The position numbers and the translations under genes are program-made. A DNA stretch of 64,000 nt from Apium graveolens (taxonomy: Eukaryota; Streptophyta; Magnoliopsida; Apiales; Apiaceae): NCBI RefSeq assembly GCF_009905375.1, contig NC_133652.1, positions 15,860,850 to 15,924,849 of the forward strand, given 5' to 3'. Positions 1-12,524 of the stretch are shown here, piece by piece (position 1 is the first letter of the stretch; each line of letters begins with the position of its first letter). The notes beneath the pieces are model-generated. The model had not been told where the DNA came from and ran no database searches. It saw nothing but the letters and a program-made list of their open reading frames with translations.

Positions 1-592
1 TTTAACTGATTTAGCTTATTGTTGACCTAATTTGATCGCTTAATCCCGTCCCGTGCGACCTTTGGCCGATTTTTTGAAAAATCGTACTTTGACCTGATTT
101 ATAATTAATTGAGACAAAGTCCAAATTGCGATTAATCGGCCGATTTTTAGAATAATGATTTGAAAAAAAAAGTGAAACATAAGTAAATAGGTATTTAAAT
201 ATGTATTTTAATTTGAATAGCTAAATGTTTCTTAATTATAAAGGCCATTAAAATATGTTTAAAATAAATATGTAGGTACATTACTGAATCCAAGTTTTAA
301 TTTTTTATTGTATTTTTAAAAAAATAAGTAAAAATTAAGGATATGTTTTCTTCAAAAAAATGTTTTTTCTGATAAGTAACATATTAAAATAGGTAAACAA
401 ATTTTTAAAATAACTAGAATTGTCAAAATTGGTATTAAAATCGATAGACTCATAAACATGTCTAAATAAATAGGTTTAAAATCAAAAAAAAAGTTAAGAG
501 TATGGTGTTTATTTTAGAATAGTTAGGTGCATTTAATATATATCTTTTTTAGAACAATAAAGCCCTTAAAATAGAATTTAAAATAAATAGAT
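1..592. other. AT-rich intergenic DNA, no gene seen
   Basis: The stretch left of the copia element is AT-rich with many short A and T runs. I see no credible exon, RNA gene or terminal repeat in it. The last five bases, TAGAT at 588-592, are the likely left target-site copy of the adjoining retrotransposon. Confidence 0.6.
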
Positions 593-1206
593 TGTTAGAT
601 CACACACACTGTAGAAGGTGGGTTGAATACGGTGTATACTACAATCAAATTGAATTAATAACACAAGTATGAAACACAGATTAATCTTATTAATAAAACA
701 GTATTGCAATGGAACCGTTCTCTCTTAGTGATGAACAAATATTGCGAGAGCTGTTAGGGTTACAATGAATAATATTCTCGATTACAATAACACTTGTAGT
801 GTAAACCCTATGCTGTGTTTATATACCACACAGTTACAAGATAATCTTCTAATTGATATCGAATATAAGTCTGCATCCTAAAATATATCAATTAGTTATC
901 TTTTCCTCCAAGTTTTCTATTCTTCATATAATTCTTCTCCATGCACATCTCTTCTTGTGTTTGTCTTAATCTTCTTCCCTTCAATCAGCCGTCTTCCTTA
1001 TCTGAAAGTCTTCTTAAGTCCTGATATTATCTCCTGATGAATATCTTCTGATATCTTAAGTTCTGATAACTTAAGTTCTGATATCTTAAATTCTGACTTC
1101 AGTATAAGTACTGATTTCCAGTTAAGTCCTGATTTGTCATGTTAGTCAAGATCTGAAAACTAAACACAAATCATTATTAGACATGATATCACAAATATAT
1201 CTAACA
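593..1206 (-). repeat. copia 3' LTR (left copy)
   Basis: A 614 bp terminal repeat from TGTTAGATCACAC to ATCTAACA. It matches the repeat at 12525-13383 apart from point changes, short indels and the MITE in that copy. Near 1040-1100 it holds a short tandem series of AAGTTCTGAT-type units. Confidence 0.93.
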
Positions 1207-1221
1207 ATCTCCCCCAACTTG
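1207..1221 (-). other. Polypurine tract of the copia element
   Basis: On the minus strand this reads as a purine-rich run containing TTGGGGGAGAT directly before the 3' LTR. That is the expected position and composition of a plus-strand primer, and it fixes the orientation of the element. Confidence 0.8.
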
Positions 1222-1534
1222 TAAATTAGCATAATATATAAGTTCAATAGATATTTGATGATGTCAAAAATATTAAGTACAAATGCATATGATAATTTGA
1301 TTATATAACTACAACTCACAGTCTTTAGAGCTTTTACCATCCTTAAAGTCTGATATCAGCTTTAACCTGTATATCCTTCAGAATTTAACAGTTGTAGTTC
1401 TTGACTTGGCTTCAGTGTGTGATCTCTCTAATGTCAGGAGTTTTTCTGAGATAGTTCTTTAACAAACTCCTCTCAACATATTCAAGTTCATTCTGCATCC
1501 TCCTTTTTGCATCTTTAAGTTCAACTGTATCTTC

Positions 1535-4500
1535 TCATGTCTGAAAGACAGCAGCTCTGAGATCATTAATCCTTGATTTCCTTATATCCTGATCCAATCT
1601 GATCAGATAAGCTTTGTCAGACTCCAGATTAAATTCCAGTCCCTTAATACCCAAAAATGTAGTAATTTTAGCAGTATTAGGCTTCATCTCTACTAGTTCT
1701 CCATTGTGAGCTCTGTACTTAGGATAGTATGGCATGTCAGACTTTACAGAGTAAATTTTCTTCTGCCTTTGAATATTAGATTTTAAGTAACTGGCAGCAC
1801 CATCTGTTGATATATTCTTCACTTGAAGTAGAAATAGCACATGTTGCAATTCTTCAAAGTACTTCAAATGAATAGCATCATTTCTTATCTAGAATACCCT
1901 CCCATCTGTCATGAAGTATAGCATGATATCTTCTTTTAACACAGAGTGGTAGACCATTTGTACAAACTCCAATTGATTTAGTCTTTCTGTAGTTGTCCCT
2001 ACTCCTGGTTCAGAAAGAGATGTAGGATCTAAGGTAGAATTGTTTACTCTTCTCTCATCAGCATTACCCAGTCCTGTTTTATCTCTAGCTTCCTTCCCTC
2101 GAATAACTCTTGCTTCAAAACCACTTGATGTAGTCTTCAAAGGTTGAGTAGATTGTTGAGCTTTAGTAAACCCAGGTAGTAGAATTTTTGAAGGTTTAAC
2201 ATGAGCAATGTCAGAGGTTTCCTTTTCTTCTGATGTCAACACAACTTGAGCTCTGTCAGAGGTTGCTTGCTTCATTGTAATATCAGAATTTACAAAGTCC
2301 TGATCTTGAACAACATGAGCTCTGTCAGAGGTTGTTTAAATATTCCTCTTTTTCAAAATCAGACTAGTATCTTCATCATATTTTGCTTCCAGATCCATAG
2401 TTGGCATATATATCTTTACATGTACATCAACTTTAGCTTTGCCCTTGAACCTAGGATCTACCTCTACTTGTGATTTGGCTTTGGATTCAGATTTGGTTGC
2501 CTCAGAGTTTGTTTTCTCTTTAATCACAATGCCCTTAGGCTTTGGAGGTTTCTTTGTATTAATAGAAGCTTTAGACTTGGATTTGACATTTTCTGCTTTA
2601 AGTCTGGCTTCTTCTTCCTTCAGACTTTCAAAGTCCATTCCTGGATTGTCTTTGAGAAATAGTCTTTTTGAAATTTCTTCATCCAGCTTCTGTAACTTGG
2701 GGTCTTGATAGTAGACTGTTGTTTCCTTCCCCTTGAACTTCAGTGTCTGCATAAACTTCTGTGATTCTTGACTTTCACCCTGTATCAGAACATCGGGCTT
2801 AGTCATAACTTGCTTATCAGAACTTATTCTTCTATCAGCATCAGAGCTTGATCTCTGTGTAGAAGTTCCTGATTTCCTAGATGAAGAGCCTTTGCCTTGA
2901 CAATGACCTCTACCCTTTTCAGAGTTTCCCTGGTCATCATTTCCATCATTCTTTTTCTTCAGTGCAAAATCAGTAGAGCATTTGGACTTAATCACTTTCT
3001 CCCCTTTTTTGGCATCATCAGGTAATAGGAGAGAGAGAGAAGTAATTCCACTGAAGATTGAATTTCATTTAGTTGAACTTGTTGAGAAGCTTGATTCTTT
3101 AGTACTTCATCAATCTGAGCTTGTTGTTTCTCCTGAGCTTTCTCAATAGCCTCAATTATGTTAAAGGCAGGCTTGAAAAATCTGTTCTTATCCAGTTTAA
3201 AGTTCATGTCTTGCTGAATCAGTGTTTCTTGAATTTTGTTCACCTTGGCTTAAGTTATTGAGTGTTGACCTTGAAGGTTACTGGTACTCAATTCAGTAAC
3301 TCTGAGCTGTGCTTTGAAGTCATCATTCATTAGCATCTCATCAGCTTTAGCCAGACGCTCAGCAAGAATATTTGCAGTAGGAACAAAATCAACTTTGTTC
3401 CACTCCTTTATCCATTCCCTTCCTCTATTAGTTTTACTCCAAGGTACTGGTGCATCCTCTCTCACAAACATTTTAATCAAATCAGCTTTATCAACTGTTT
3501 GTAGATGTGCATGTCCTGAAGGACCAGCTGCATCAGCATGTTCATTTGTAGCAGCTTCACCAGTATGTTCAGCATTTATTTCAACAGAACTTGCAGAATC
3601 TTCAGTATCAGCATCTTGTGATAGAATTACTGTATGTGAAGCAATAGAAGATTAATCTGCATGAACATTAACATCTAGCAGTGGAGTTGTTGGTGGAGTG
3701 TGTTGACAAATGATTGGAGCTTCCAAGTACAGAACCTCAGTCACATTCAAGTTGTGAATATCTATTTCAACACTTGTACCTGGATTATCAGCAGGTACTG
3801 GAGAGTGAATAGGAGACATAGAAGGTGTAGACACTCTGTCTTGAACAGTTTTTTCAGCTTGAATTGGTGATAGTGGAGGTGTAGATTCAGTGGCTTTAGC
3901 AAATTCTGGTTGTGTAGATGGAAGGGATTCAATCACAATTGGCTCCTTTGGGATCAGAGATTCCTGATCCCCTTCCTTAGCTGCTGCTTCCACATCCTCT
4001 TAATCTGACTCAGCTATGTCCCTGTTAGCTCTTTGTTTCTTCAATCTCTTCAAGGGTGGAGAGACTTTGGGAGCTTTGTCATCAGAATTTATCTTTCTAA
4101 GCCTTTTGAGGGGCCTAGAACTCCCAAGTTCCTTTATTTTCTGAGGAGACACTTCCTCAGCTGCTTCAGCAATAGGTTCTGATGGTTAAACCTGTGCCTC
4201 ATCATCAGATTCATCTCTCAAAATCATTTTCCTTCTCTTTTATTGTGTCTGAGGTACAGTCTTTGTCCTCTTTGCTCTAGAAGAAGAAGGCTTCACTGTA
4301 GGTGCTGATGGTTGATTGGTATGTGCTGATGTTTGTGGTTGATGTGTTTGGGTAATGGTTAGTTCTGATGGCTGTTGTGTGTTGGTGGGTTGGACATCAG
4401 GATATAGCCATGAATAGGTATCATAATCAGCATTTATCAGAGCTTGCTTTACTGATAAAGGAATCCTAAGGGGTCTCAAAACTCCCTTCTTGTTGTCAGC

Positions 4501-5225
4501 AATTAAAAGATCAGTAAAAGCCCTCTTAGCTAATCTAAATGGTTCTATCTGTTCACTTGCTAATTGTGGTTCATCTGATGTACAGTAATTATAAATTAAC
4601 TGACAGAACCTAGCAAAGTAAACTACATTCTTGTCCTCTTTCATTATATCTCCTATAAAACATAACACAGTCTTTGCATAATTAAAATGAGATTGGTTTA
4701 AGAGTGCATACCCAATTTGTTGTGTCAGAATATGAATGACATCAAAATTTGAGCACTTGTTGGCAAACGTCTTCGTAATATAATCGAAGAAGAAGCTCCA
4801 TTCCTTTCGAATATATGGGCGTTTGAGTTGACCCAACTTAGCCAAACTCTGTTCATACCCAAGATTAGCCATCATTTGCTATAGCAGGGGCTCTTCACAG
4901 CAGAACTAAACTCGCATTTTTCAGGTAGATGTAACGCTTTTCGAACTGTCGATGGAGTAAAAACGTACTCAACCTCCCCTGCTGTAAACACAATGCTTGG
5001 TGTTCCATTCTCACCACCATCATCATAAAGTCCTGTATGCCAAAATGTCAGAACTTGAGTACCAGATAAATAGGATGGATGTGTCAAAGCGAACCCAATT
5101 TCACTATGAGATAAGAAATCCTATATAAAATGAAGTTCTGAAGGACCTTCACTCTTAGTGAGAATCGCATCATAGTTGTTGGGGACGAACTTTGCTCCAT
5201 TAAAGATTATATCCTTAGGTGCCAT
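1535..5225 (-). pseudogene. Extra (env-position) ORF of the copia element, broken
   Basis: A long former ORF begins at the ATG at 5225-5223 and runs toward the 3' LTR. It now has an in-frame TAG at 5123-5121 and a frame change near 4875. Open segments follow at 5087-4872, 4875-4240, 3993-3652, 3480-3250, 3243-2992, 2995-2336, 2275-1889 and 1867-1535. The N-terminal part (5225 to about 4350) resembles a conserved domain that I have seen downstream of RNase H in related asterid copia elements. The middle is rich in Ser, Thr, Pro and Gln, and the part around 2992-3243 is Gln-rich and coiled-coil-like. Some listed segments begin at non-ATG codons, so they are not separate genes. Function unknown; a structural or envelope-like role is only suggested by position. 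Confidence 0.6.
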
Positions 5226-6704
5226 TGAGAAATAAGTGAGAAAGAAGAGTGCCTGAAAGGTGTTTGATAAAATGTCTGTGTAGAAAACCGTCAGAGAGAG
5301 ATTAAGAGAAAAGAGAGAGAAGTTAGAAAGAAATGTAAATAAAAGATTTTAAAATCTTTTATCTCTTTTACTTATACACTCCACTTGACAGCAGTTATTG
5401 AGAAGTGGAACAGACGTTACACCTGTCAGCCATGCAGCAGTTAAGACAAAAGTTAATGGGCATGGGAAATAAGTAATGATTACTATGCACATGCAGTTTT
5501 TCAAAAAAAAAATTGTTCCCACTAAACAAATGATTATTATTATCTTTATCTCACTTAAACCAATATTCTGATAAAATATAATCGTTCAAGTATTGACTTA
5601 AAAATAAATCAAGGAAATAAATACTGCCACGTCAGCATCAGACCATGATTATTATCAAAATTTAAAAGTCATCAGAATATGGCTCATTTACTCAAAAAGT
5701 GAATATTTATTTCTGTAATTCTTCACACAAATACTGATATGGTTTCAACAGAACTTAATCATCAGAACTTCCATTAGAACTTGTCCTCGGAATTTATGCA
5801 ACTGACACTTAAATTGTTAATCTAAAACAACATTGATCACCACAGTAATTTTCATCATTTATATGGAGTGTAAGTATGTGCATTAAGCTAAATATCAGAC
5901 AAAGAGTAAAGTCTGATTTACTTCAGTATATCTTAGAAATAAGGCATAACTAAGAGCTTTGCTCAAAATCTGTCATTAGTCTGAAGTCCACTACAGAATG
6001 AGTTCATGCATGAGTCCACCTCAACTGTTTTGTGCTCATTTTATGCATCTTTTGAAATTCCTTTGTACGGTGGCTTCTCAGTGTAAGTGACTCACAACTG
6101 CTTATCAGAATTTATGCTATTATCAGAGTATTTTTCTAGTAATCAGAGAATGTGAAAAGTCACCAAGAAAATTTTATTTTACTTTTCTAATGCATATTAC
6201 ATAATACCAGCAATGCACTTAGGTCTTCCCTTCCACATACATTTTTCTCTAAACCTCAAAGGAGTGCCAGATATTTATTTTTTTTTCTTTACTTTTTCTT
6301 TTGATAAGTGAGGCTTATCAGCACTTAGTACATCCATGAGATTTACAAACATCAGAATTTAACAGATAAGAAGCATTATTCTAGTTTTTGACTTAGTAAT
6401 AAGATACACAAAGTAAACCTAACCAAGCTCAATATCAGAATTTGCTTGTGTTAAAATATTTCCACATAAACAATTACTTCAAACATGGGATCTTTAGTAT
6501 ATGAGAGACTACTAGGTCAACATCTAGCAAAGTTATCCTCATTGGATTGAATAGTCACATAAACATTCATATCACTATTAGAGTTTATAAATTCACATCA
6601 GACAACAATCAGCACTTAAGTAAATTACAATTTAAGCACAGATTACATAAAGATAGTAATATCTGTAAATACTGATTATAAAGTCTGATGAATCAGAACA
6701 TAAA
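5226..6704. other. Non-coding spacer inside the copia element
   Basis: About 1.5 kb between RNase H and the extra ORF shows no credible coding region. It carries dispersed copies of the short motif ATCAGAATT or ATCAGAACTT also found throughout the element, and a homopolymer-rich stretch near 6272-6300. Confidence 0.6.
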
Positions 6705-8639
6705 CTAAGCAGATTTAGAGAAAGAACCTGAAACCATTCCAAGTTCATTTACCAATCTTGTAAAAGTAGCTTCACACAGTGGTTTTGTGAAGATATCTGT
6801 TAGTTGTTGATCTGTTGGAACAAAATGCAATTCCATTGTACCTTCCATCACATGTTCCCTTATGAAGTGGTACCTAATGCTGATGTACTTTGTCATTGAG
6901 TGCTGAACTGGATAACCTGTCATAGCAATAGCACTTTAATTATCACAGTATATAGGGATTTTAGAAACTTCTAACCCATAATACAGTAACTGATTCTTCA
7001 TCCAAAGAATTTGTGCACTTCAGCTTCCTGCAACAATGTACTCTGCCTCTACAGTTGATGTGGAAATTGACTTTTATTTCTTGCTAAACCAAGAAACTAA
7101 TCTGCCTCCAAGAAATTGGCAGCTTCCACTTGTGCTTTTCCTGTCAATTTTGCACCCTGCAAAATCTGCATCTGAATAACCTATTAGCTTAAATTCTGAT
7201 CCCTAGGATACCACAATCCCAGATCAGTTGTACCCTTAAGGTACTTGAAAATTCTTTTCACAGCTGTTAAGTGAGGTTCTCTTGGATCTGCTTGAAATCT
7301 TGCACAAAGACAGGTAGCATACATAATATCAGGTCTACTTGCAGTTAGATAGAGTAGTGAGCCAATCATACCTCTGTAATCAGTAATATCTACTGATGTA
7401 CCAGTATCCTTATCCAATTTTGTTGCAGTGGCCATAGGAGTGGATGCACTTGAACAATATTGCATTCCAAATTTCTTCAACAAATTTCAGGTGTACTTAG
7501 ATTGACAAATAAAAGTTCCTTCTTCATTCTGCTTGACTTGAAGGCCCATAAAATAACTAAGTTCTCCCATCATACTCATTTGATATCTTGACTGCATTAT
7601 CTTGGCAAACCTTTTACAAAGTCTGTCATTTGAAGAACCAAAAATGATATCATCAACATATATCTGTACTAAAAGTAAGTCTTTTTCATGGTTGAGATAG
7701 AAGAAAGTTTTATCAATAGTCCCTCTGTTAAATTCACTTTCTAGAAGAAACTGAGCTAATGTCTCATACCATGCTCTTGGAGCTTGCTTAAGGCCATAAA
7801 GTGCTTTATCAAGTATGTAGACATAATTAGGAAATTTTGAATCTACAAAACCTGGAGGTTGTTCAACATATACTTCTTCTTCTAATTCTCCATTAAAAAG
7901 CACTTTTTACATCCATTTGAAAGACTGTAAACTTTTTATGAGCAGCATAAGCCAGAAATATCCTTATGGCTTCTAATCTAGCAACTGGTACAAATGTTTC
8001 ATCATAATCAATTCCCTCATGTTGAGAATATCCTTTTGCAACCAGCCTTGCTTTATTTCTTGTAATTATGCCATCACTATCAGTTTTGTTTCTGAACACC
8101 CATTTTGTACCAACTGATCTGTTGTTTGGTCTTGGTACTGGGGTCCAGACTTTATTTCTTTAAAATTCATTTAACTCTTCCTGCATTGCTTGCACCCAAT
8201 CAACATCTTGAAGAGCTTCTTCCACTTTCTTTGGTTCAGCCTGAGAAAGAAAAGAATGATAGAGACATTCATTTGATGTTGTTATTCTAGTTCTAATATC
8301 TGCTTCAGGATCTCCAACAATCAAGTCAGGTGTATGTGCTTTAGTCCACTTCCTTGCAGATAGAAGGTTATCTCTAGAACTGGATGCTCCCCCATGATCC
8401 ATGCTGTCTCCATCAATATTTTTTGATGCTCCCCTTGAAATTATGCTCTCTGAGTTGGATCCTTCAGAATTTGAGTTTCCAGAATTATCAGAACTTGGCC
8501 CATCGGAACTTGATGAATCAGAATTTGAGTTTCCAAAGTTATCACTTGGCCCATCAGAACTTGATGAATCAGAACTTGAAGAGCCTGTTCTAGGTTCTGA
8601 TGCTTCTTGAGATGTGGTCGGATCTTCAATATGCTCCCC
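6705..8639 (-). pseudogene. copia reverse transcriptase and RNase H, broken
   Basis: Copies genomic RNA into DNA in an active element. The RT part is recognisable from the RLVAKGYSQ region (about 8040) through the QMDVKSAF box to the catalytic YVDDIIFGS motif (about 7660). The RNase H tail ends with the typical DIFTKPL region near 6730-6750. The reading frame is broken by a stop near 8160, a loss of about 2 nt after KSAF near 7900, and further stops around 7484, 7075 and 6938. Between integrase and RT (about 8463-8580) a Ser/Asn/Asp-rich linker is encoded by a short imperfect tandem duplication. Confidence 0.85.
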
Positions 8640-10112
8640 CTACACAGGTGCATTTTCCTTTGGTGTAGTCACCACAGTTTCAATAACATCAGAGTTTAAC
8701 CCATTAGAGTTTGCAGTATCAGGATTTAGACTATCAGAATTTACTGAATCAGAATTTAAAACTTCATTCTCAAATCTCAGCTGATCATGATCATTGAAAT
8801 CTTCAAGTCCAGTAATCTTCTTATCATCAAAAGAGACATTGATAGATTCCATGACAACCCTTGTTCTTAAATTGTAGACTCTAAAGGCTTTTGTGGAAAG
8901 TGGATATCCAACAAAAATTCCTTCATCAGCTTTTAGATCAAATTTGGATAGCTGTTCAGGATGAGTCTTAAGAATAAAATACTTGTATCCAAATAAATGA
9001 AAGTACTTCAGATTTGGCTTCTTTTTCTTCACCATCTCATATGGTGTCTTTTCATGCTTGTTAATAAGCATTACATTCTGAGTAAAACAAGCAGTCTGCA
9101 CAGCTTCAGCCCAAAAGTAGGTTGGTAACTTTGCTTTATCAAGCATAGTTCGTGTAGCTTCAATAAGAGTTCTATTCTTTTTTTCAATAACTCTATTTTG
9201 TCGTGGAGTTCCAGGAGCAGAGAATTCCTGCTTTATTCCATGGTCTTTGCAGAACTCTTTCATAATCAAATTCTTGAACTCAGTGCCATTATCACTTCTT
9301 ATGATTTTCACAGAGTCCTTGACCAATTTATCCAGTTGTTTGATATGATCAATCAAGATAGATGCAGTTTCACTTTTTGTGTGCAAGAAATACACCCATG
9401 TGTATCTGGTAAACTCATCTACTATCACCATAGCATATTTCTTCTTTGTAATAGACATGACATTCACTGTACCAAATAGATCAACATGTAGTAGGTGATA
9501 AGGCTCAAGAATTGAAGATTCAGTCTTGCTCTTGAATGAAGATTTTCTTTGTTTTGCCTTTTGACATGAATCACAAAGGCCATCAGGAGCAAATAATGAT
9601 TTTGTCAGTCCTCTCACAAGATCTTTCTTGACTAGTTCATTTATATTGTTGAAATTTAAATGAGAGAGTTTCTTGTGCCAATCCCAGCTTTCTTCAATTG
9701 ATGTTCTACTTAACAGACAGATATCAGAACCATCAGAACTTGTTGAAAGCTTGGCTTCATAAATGTTATCATGCATGTATCCCTTCAGAACAACTTTGCC
9801 TCTAGATTTGCTTACAACTTCACAGTGTTCTTCAAAGAAATCCACATGATAACCTCTGTCACAAATTTGACTAATACTTAGCAGATTGTGTTTAAGTCCT
9901 GAGACTAGAGCTACTTTTTTAATGATGACATTCCCAAGATTGATATTGCCATATCCCAGAGTTTTTCCCATGTTGCCATCTCCATAAGAAACTCATGGGC
10001 CAGCTTTCTCCACAAAGTCTGATAGTAGGGCTTTATTTCCAGTCATATATCCTGAACATCCACTGTCGAGAACTAGGATATTTTTCATGTTGCCCTGCAA
10101 TCACAAAGACCA
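8640..10112 (-). pseudogene. copia protease and integrase, broken
   Basis: The protease active site reads LDSGCSG at about 10050-10075. An in-frame TGA at 9995-9993 then separates it from an open stretch of 443 codons (9971-8640). That stretch carries the GAG-pre-integrase zinc region (H-x3-H then CDSCQKAK) and the integrase core, with HVDLFG, RSDNGTEF and a downstream Glu helix. It ends at a TAG at 8642-8640, in the linker before RT. The frame is the same as gag, so this was one gag-pol polyprotein now cut by nonsense codons. Confidence 0.88.
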
Positions 10113-12470
10113 CTAATGATTAGTTTTAAGGACCCAGACTTGCTTGGATCCTATGGCCTTATTAAGTTTGTTAACATTTACAGCGGATTTAACATCAAAG
10201 TTTATGTTAACATTTTTCTTATCAGAATTTACAGTATCAGACTTTGTATCAGAACTTACACTAGAAGGAATAATGCTAACTTTCTTCAAAGAAGGTTTTA
10301 TTTGATAATAATCATAGTACAAACTATGATATCCCTTACAAGTATAAATGGAATGCCATAAACTACCACAATGAAAACAAGGATTTTGTGGCATAAACCT
10401 AACAGACTGACTCTTAACTCCTGATTTAGGAGGTAAAGAATTTATATCCTTATTCTTCCTGCAAAAAGAAGCAAGATGGTTAGTGTTTCCACATTTATTG
10501 TATTTCTTTTTAGGAGCAGTAGGAACAGACTTATAATTATTGCTTTTATTCACACCTTCCTTTCCATTCCTATTTTTCCTAGGTGGCTTTACCTTGTTTA
10601 CATTCTTAATCTCTTTCAGCTTATACTTAAGCTGCTTCCTTGTCATTAAGCCTATGTTAACTTCAGCTAGTTTATCATGTTTTAATTTGTCAGAAGTTGA
10701 CTCTGCCTTAACTACTGTATCGTTATCTTTCATCTTTTCAGAATCAGACTTTACAGTTTTAGCTATAAACTTAACAGGATTTACCTTTGGCTTAGTAGTA
10801 TGTTTAACAATAATTGGCTTAATTTGTTTAGTTCCTATTTCACTTTTATCATCTCCATAACCTAAGCCCTCTTTCCAGTTTCCACTACTTAGTAAATTCT
10901 GAGTTGTTCTGCCAGAGTTAGTCCAAGTCCTGATAATCTCTCTTTCCTTTTCTAACTCAGTTTTTAGAGATTGATTCAATTTTAACACTTCATCTCTAAC
11001 ATAAAAGGCATCATCTCTTTCTTTCTGAGTTTGATGGAACATTACTAACTCTTTTTCTAAATAGTCATTCATTTTCTTAAAAGCCAGATTTTCAGAAGTT
11101 AACCTATCACATGTTAAAGTCTGATCTCTATAGCTAATGAATATGGTTTTAAGATAAGATCTCAACTCAGTAATATCATCAGTATGAAAAACAGAAGTTG
11201 TTTGAGGTACCTTTAATTCAGCAGTTTCAGAACTGCTATCAGCATTTGCCATCAAGGCATAGTTCACCTCATGTTCAGAATCTGAAGTGTCTGTCCAGCT
11301 TTTCTTCTTTGTGACAAGTGTCTTGCCTTTGTCACCTTTTCCTTTCTTGCAATCAGGAGATATGTGGCCTTTCTCACCATAATTGTAGCATTTAACATTT
11401 GAGTAATCTCCTATGTTAGACTTTCCTGCTTTGCCTTCAGATTTTCTGAATCCCTTCTTATCAGAACTTCTACTTTTCCTGGAAAACTTCTTTCCCCTTC
11501 TGAATTTCCTGTAGGCTATCTTTGTGATACCCTTCATCATAAGAGCACGCAATTTCATCATCTTTTCATCAGCATCCATCTCAGATAGACTTCCAGTTTC
11601 TGAATCCTAATCATCATCATCAGAACTTGATGAATCTGAATCAGACTTTGTGATGAGAGCCTTTCATTTGCCTTTCTTTGAGGCAGCCACTTTGGGAGAT
11701 TCCTCCTCAGCCTTAAGAGCAACTATTCTTGACTTTCTCCCATGTCTCTTGCTTCTTTGATCCATCTCAAGTTCATGAGTTTTGAGCATACCATAAATTT
11801 CATCAAGAGTAGTTTCATCAAGAGCATAGTTGTCTCTTATAGTAGTTGCCTTTAAGTCCCAACTTTCAGGAAGAGCTAAAAGGAATTTAAGATTAGTATC
11901 TTCAAGATCATATTCCTTATCCACCAGTGACAGATCATTCAAGAGTTTGATAAATCTGTCATATAAACTAGTTAATGACTCATCAGGTTTTGAGTTAAAG
12001 TGCTCATACTCTTGAGTGAGTATAGTCCTCATGTTCTTCTTAATTAAATCAGTTCCCAGGTATCTTGTCTCCAAGGCATCCCATATCTCCTTTGCAGTCT
12101 TGCAGTTAATTACCCTGTTTGACATGACATTATCAATGGCACTATGCAGCAAATGCCTTACCTTTGCATCCTTGGCAATAGATGAGATATCTTCAGCTGT
12201 ATATTCACTTTTTTCCTTTGGTACAGTCATTGTTGGCTGAACTGCAACTACAACAGAGAGCTTGGTTGGCTTATGTGGTCCTTCATTAATTCTGTCAAGG
12301 TATTCAGGATCTGTAGCTTCCAGAAATATAGTCATCCTCACTTTCCATATGGGATACTCAAAAGGTTTCAGTATGGGAACCCTAATAGTCTCATATCGAT
12401 TATGGATTTGAGTCTTTGGTGTTTCTTCAGTTTTGGTGGGCTTGGTTGAAGTTTGTTCTTTTATAGACAT
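10113..12470 (-). pseudogene. copia gag (UBN2 domain plus zinc knuckle), broken
   Basis: Structural capsid-like protein of the element. The ATG is at 12470 and the first 268 codons (to 11664) carry a UBN2-type gag domain, including the WDALETRYLG-like region. An in-frame TGA (11666-11664) and TAG (11609-11607) interrupt it. The same frame then continues as 488 codons (11579-10113) with a CCHC-type zinc knuckle near 11385, a long charged helical segment and a second Cys/His cluster. The first knuckle reads CYNYGEKGH, so its second cysteine is replaced by tyrosine. A TAG at 10115-10113 ends this part just before the protease. Confidence 0.85.
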
Positions 12471-12508
12471 GATTGTTTTGGATCTTTATTGTATATGTGT
12501 TAACAGAT

Positions 12509-12522
12509 AGGCTCTGATACCA
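12509..12522 (-). other. Primer-binding site (initiator tRNA-Met) of the copia element
   Basis: Two bases inside the right LTR, the minus strand reads TGGTATCAGAGCC, the standard match to the 3' end of plant initiator tRNA-Met. It marks the right LTR as the 5' LTR. It is not a tRNA gene. Confidence 0.93.
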
Positions 12523-12524
12523 CT

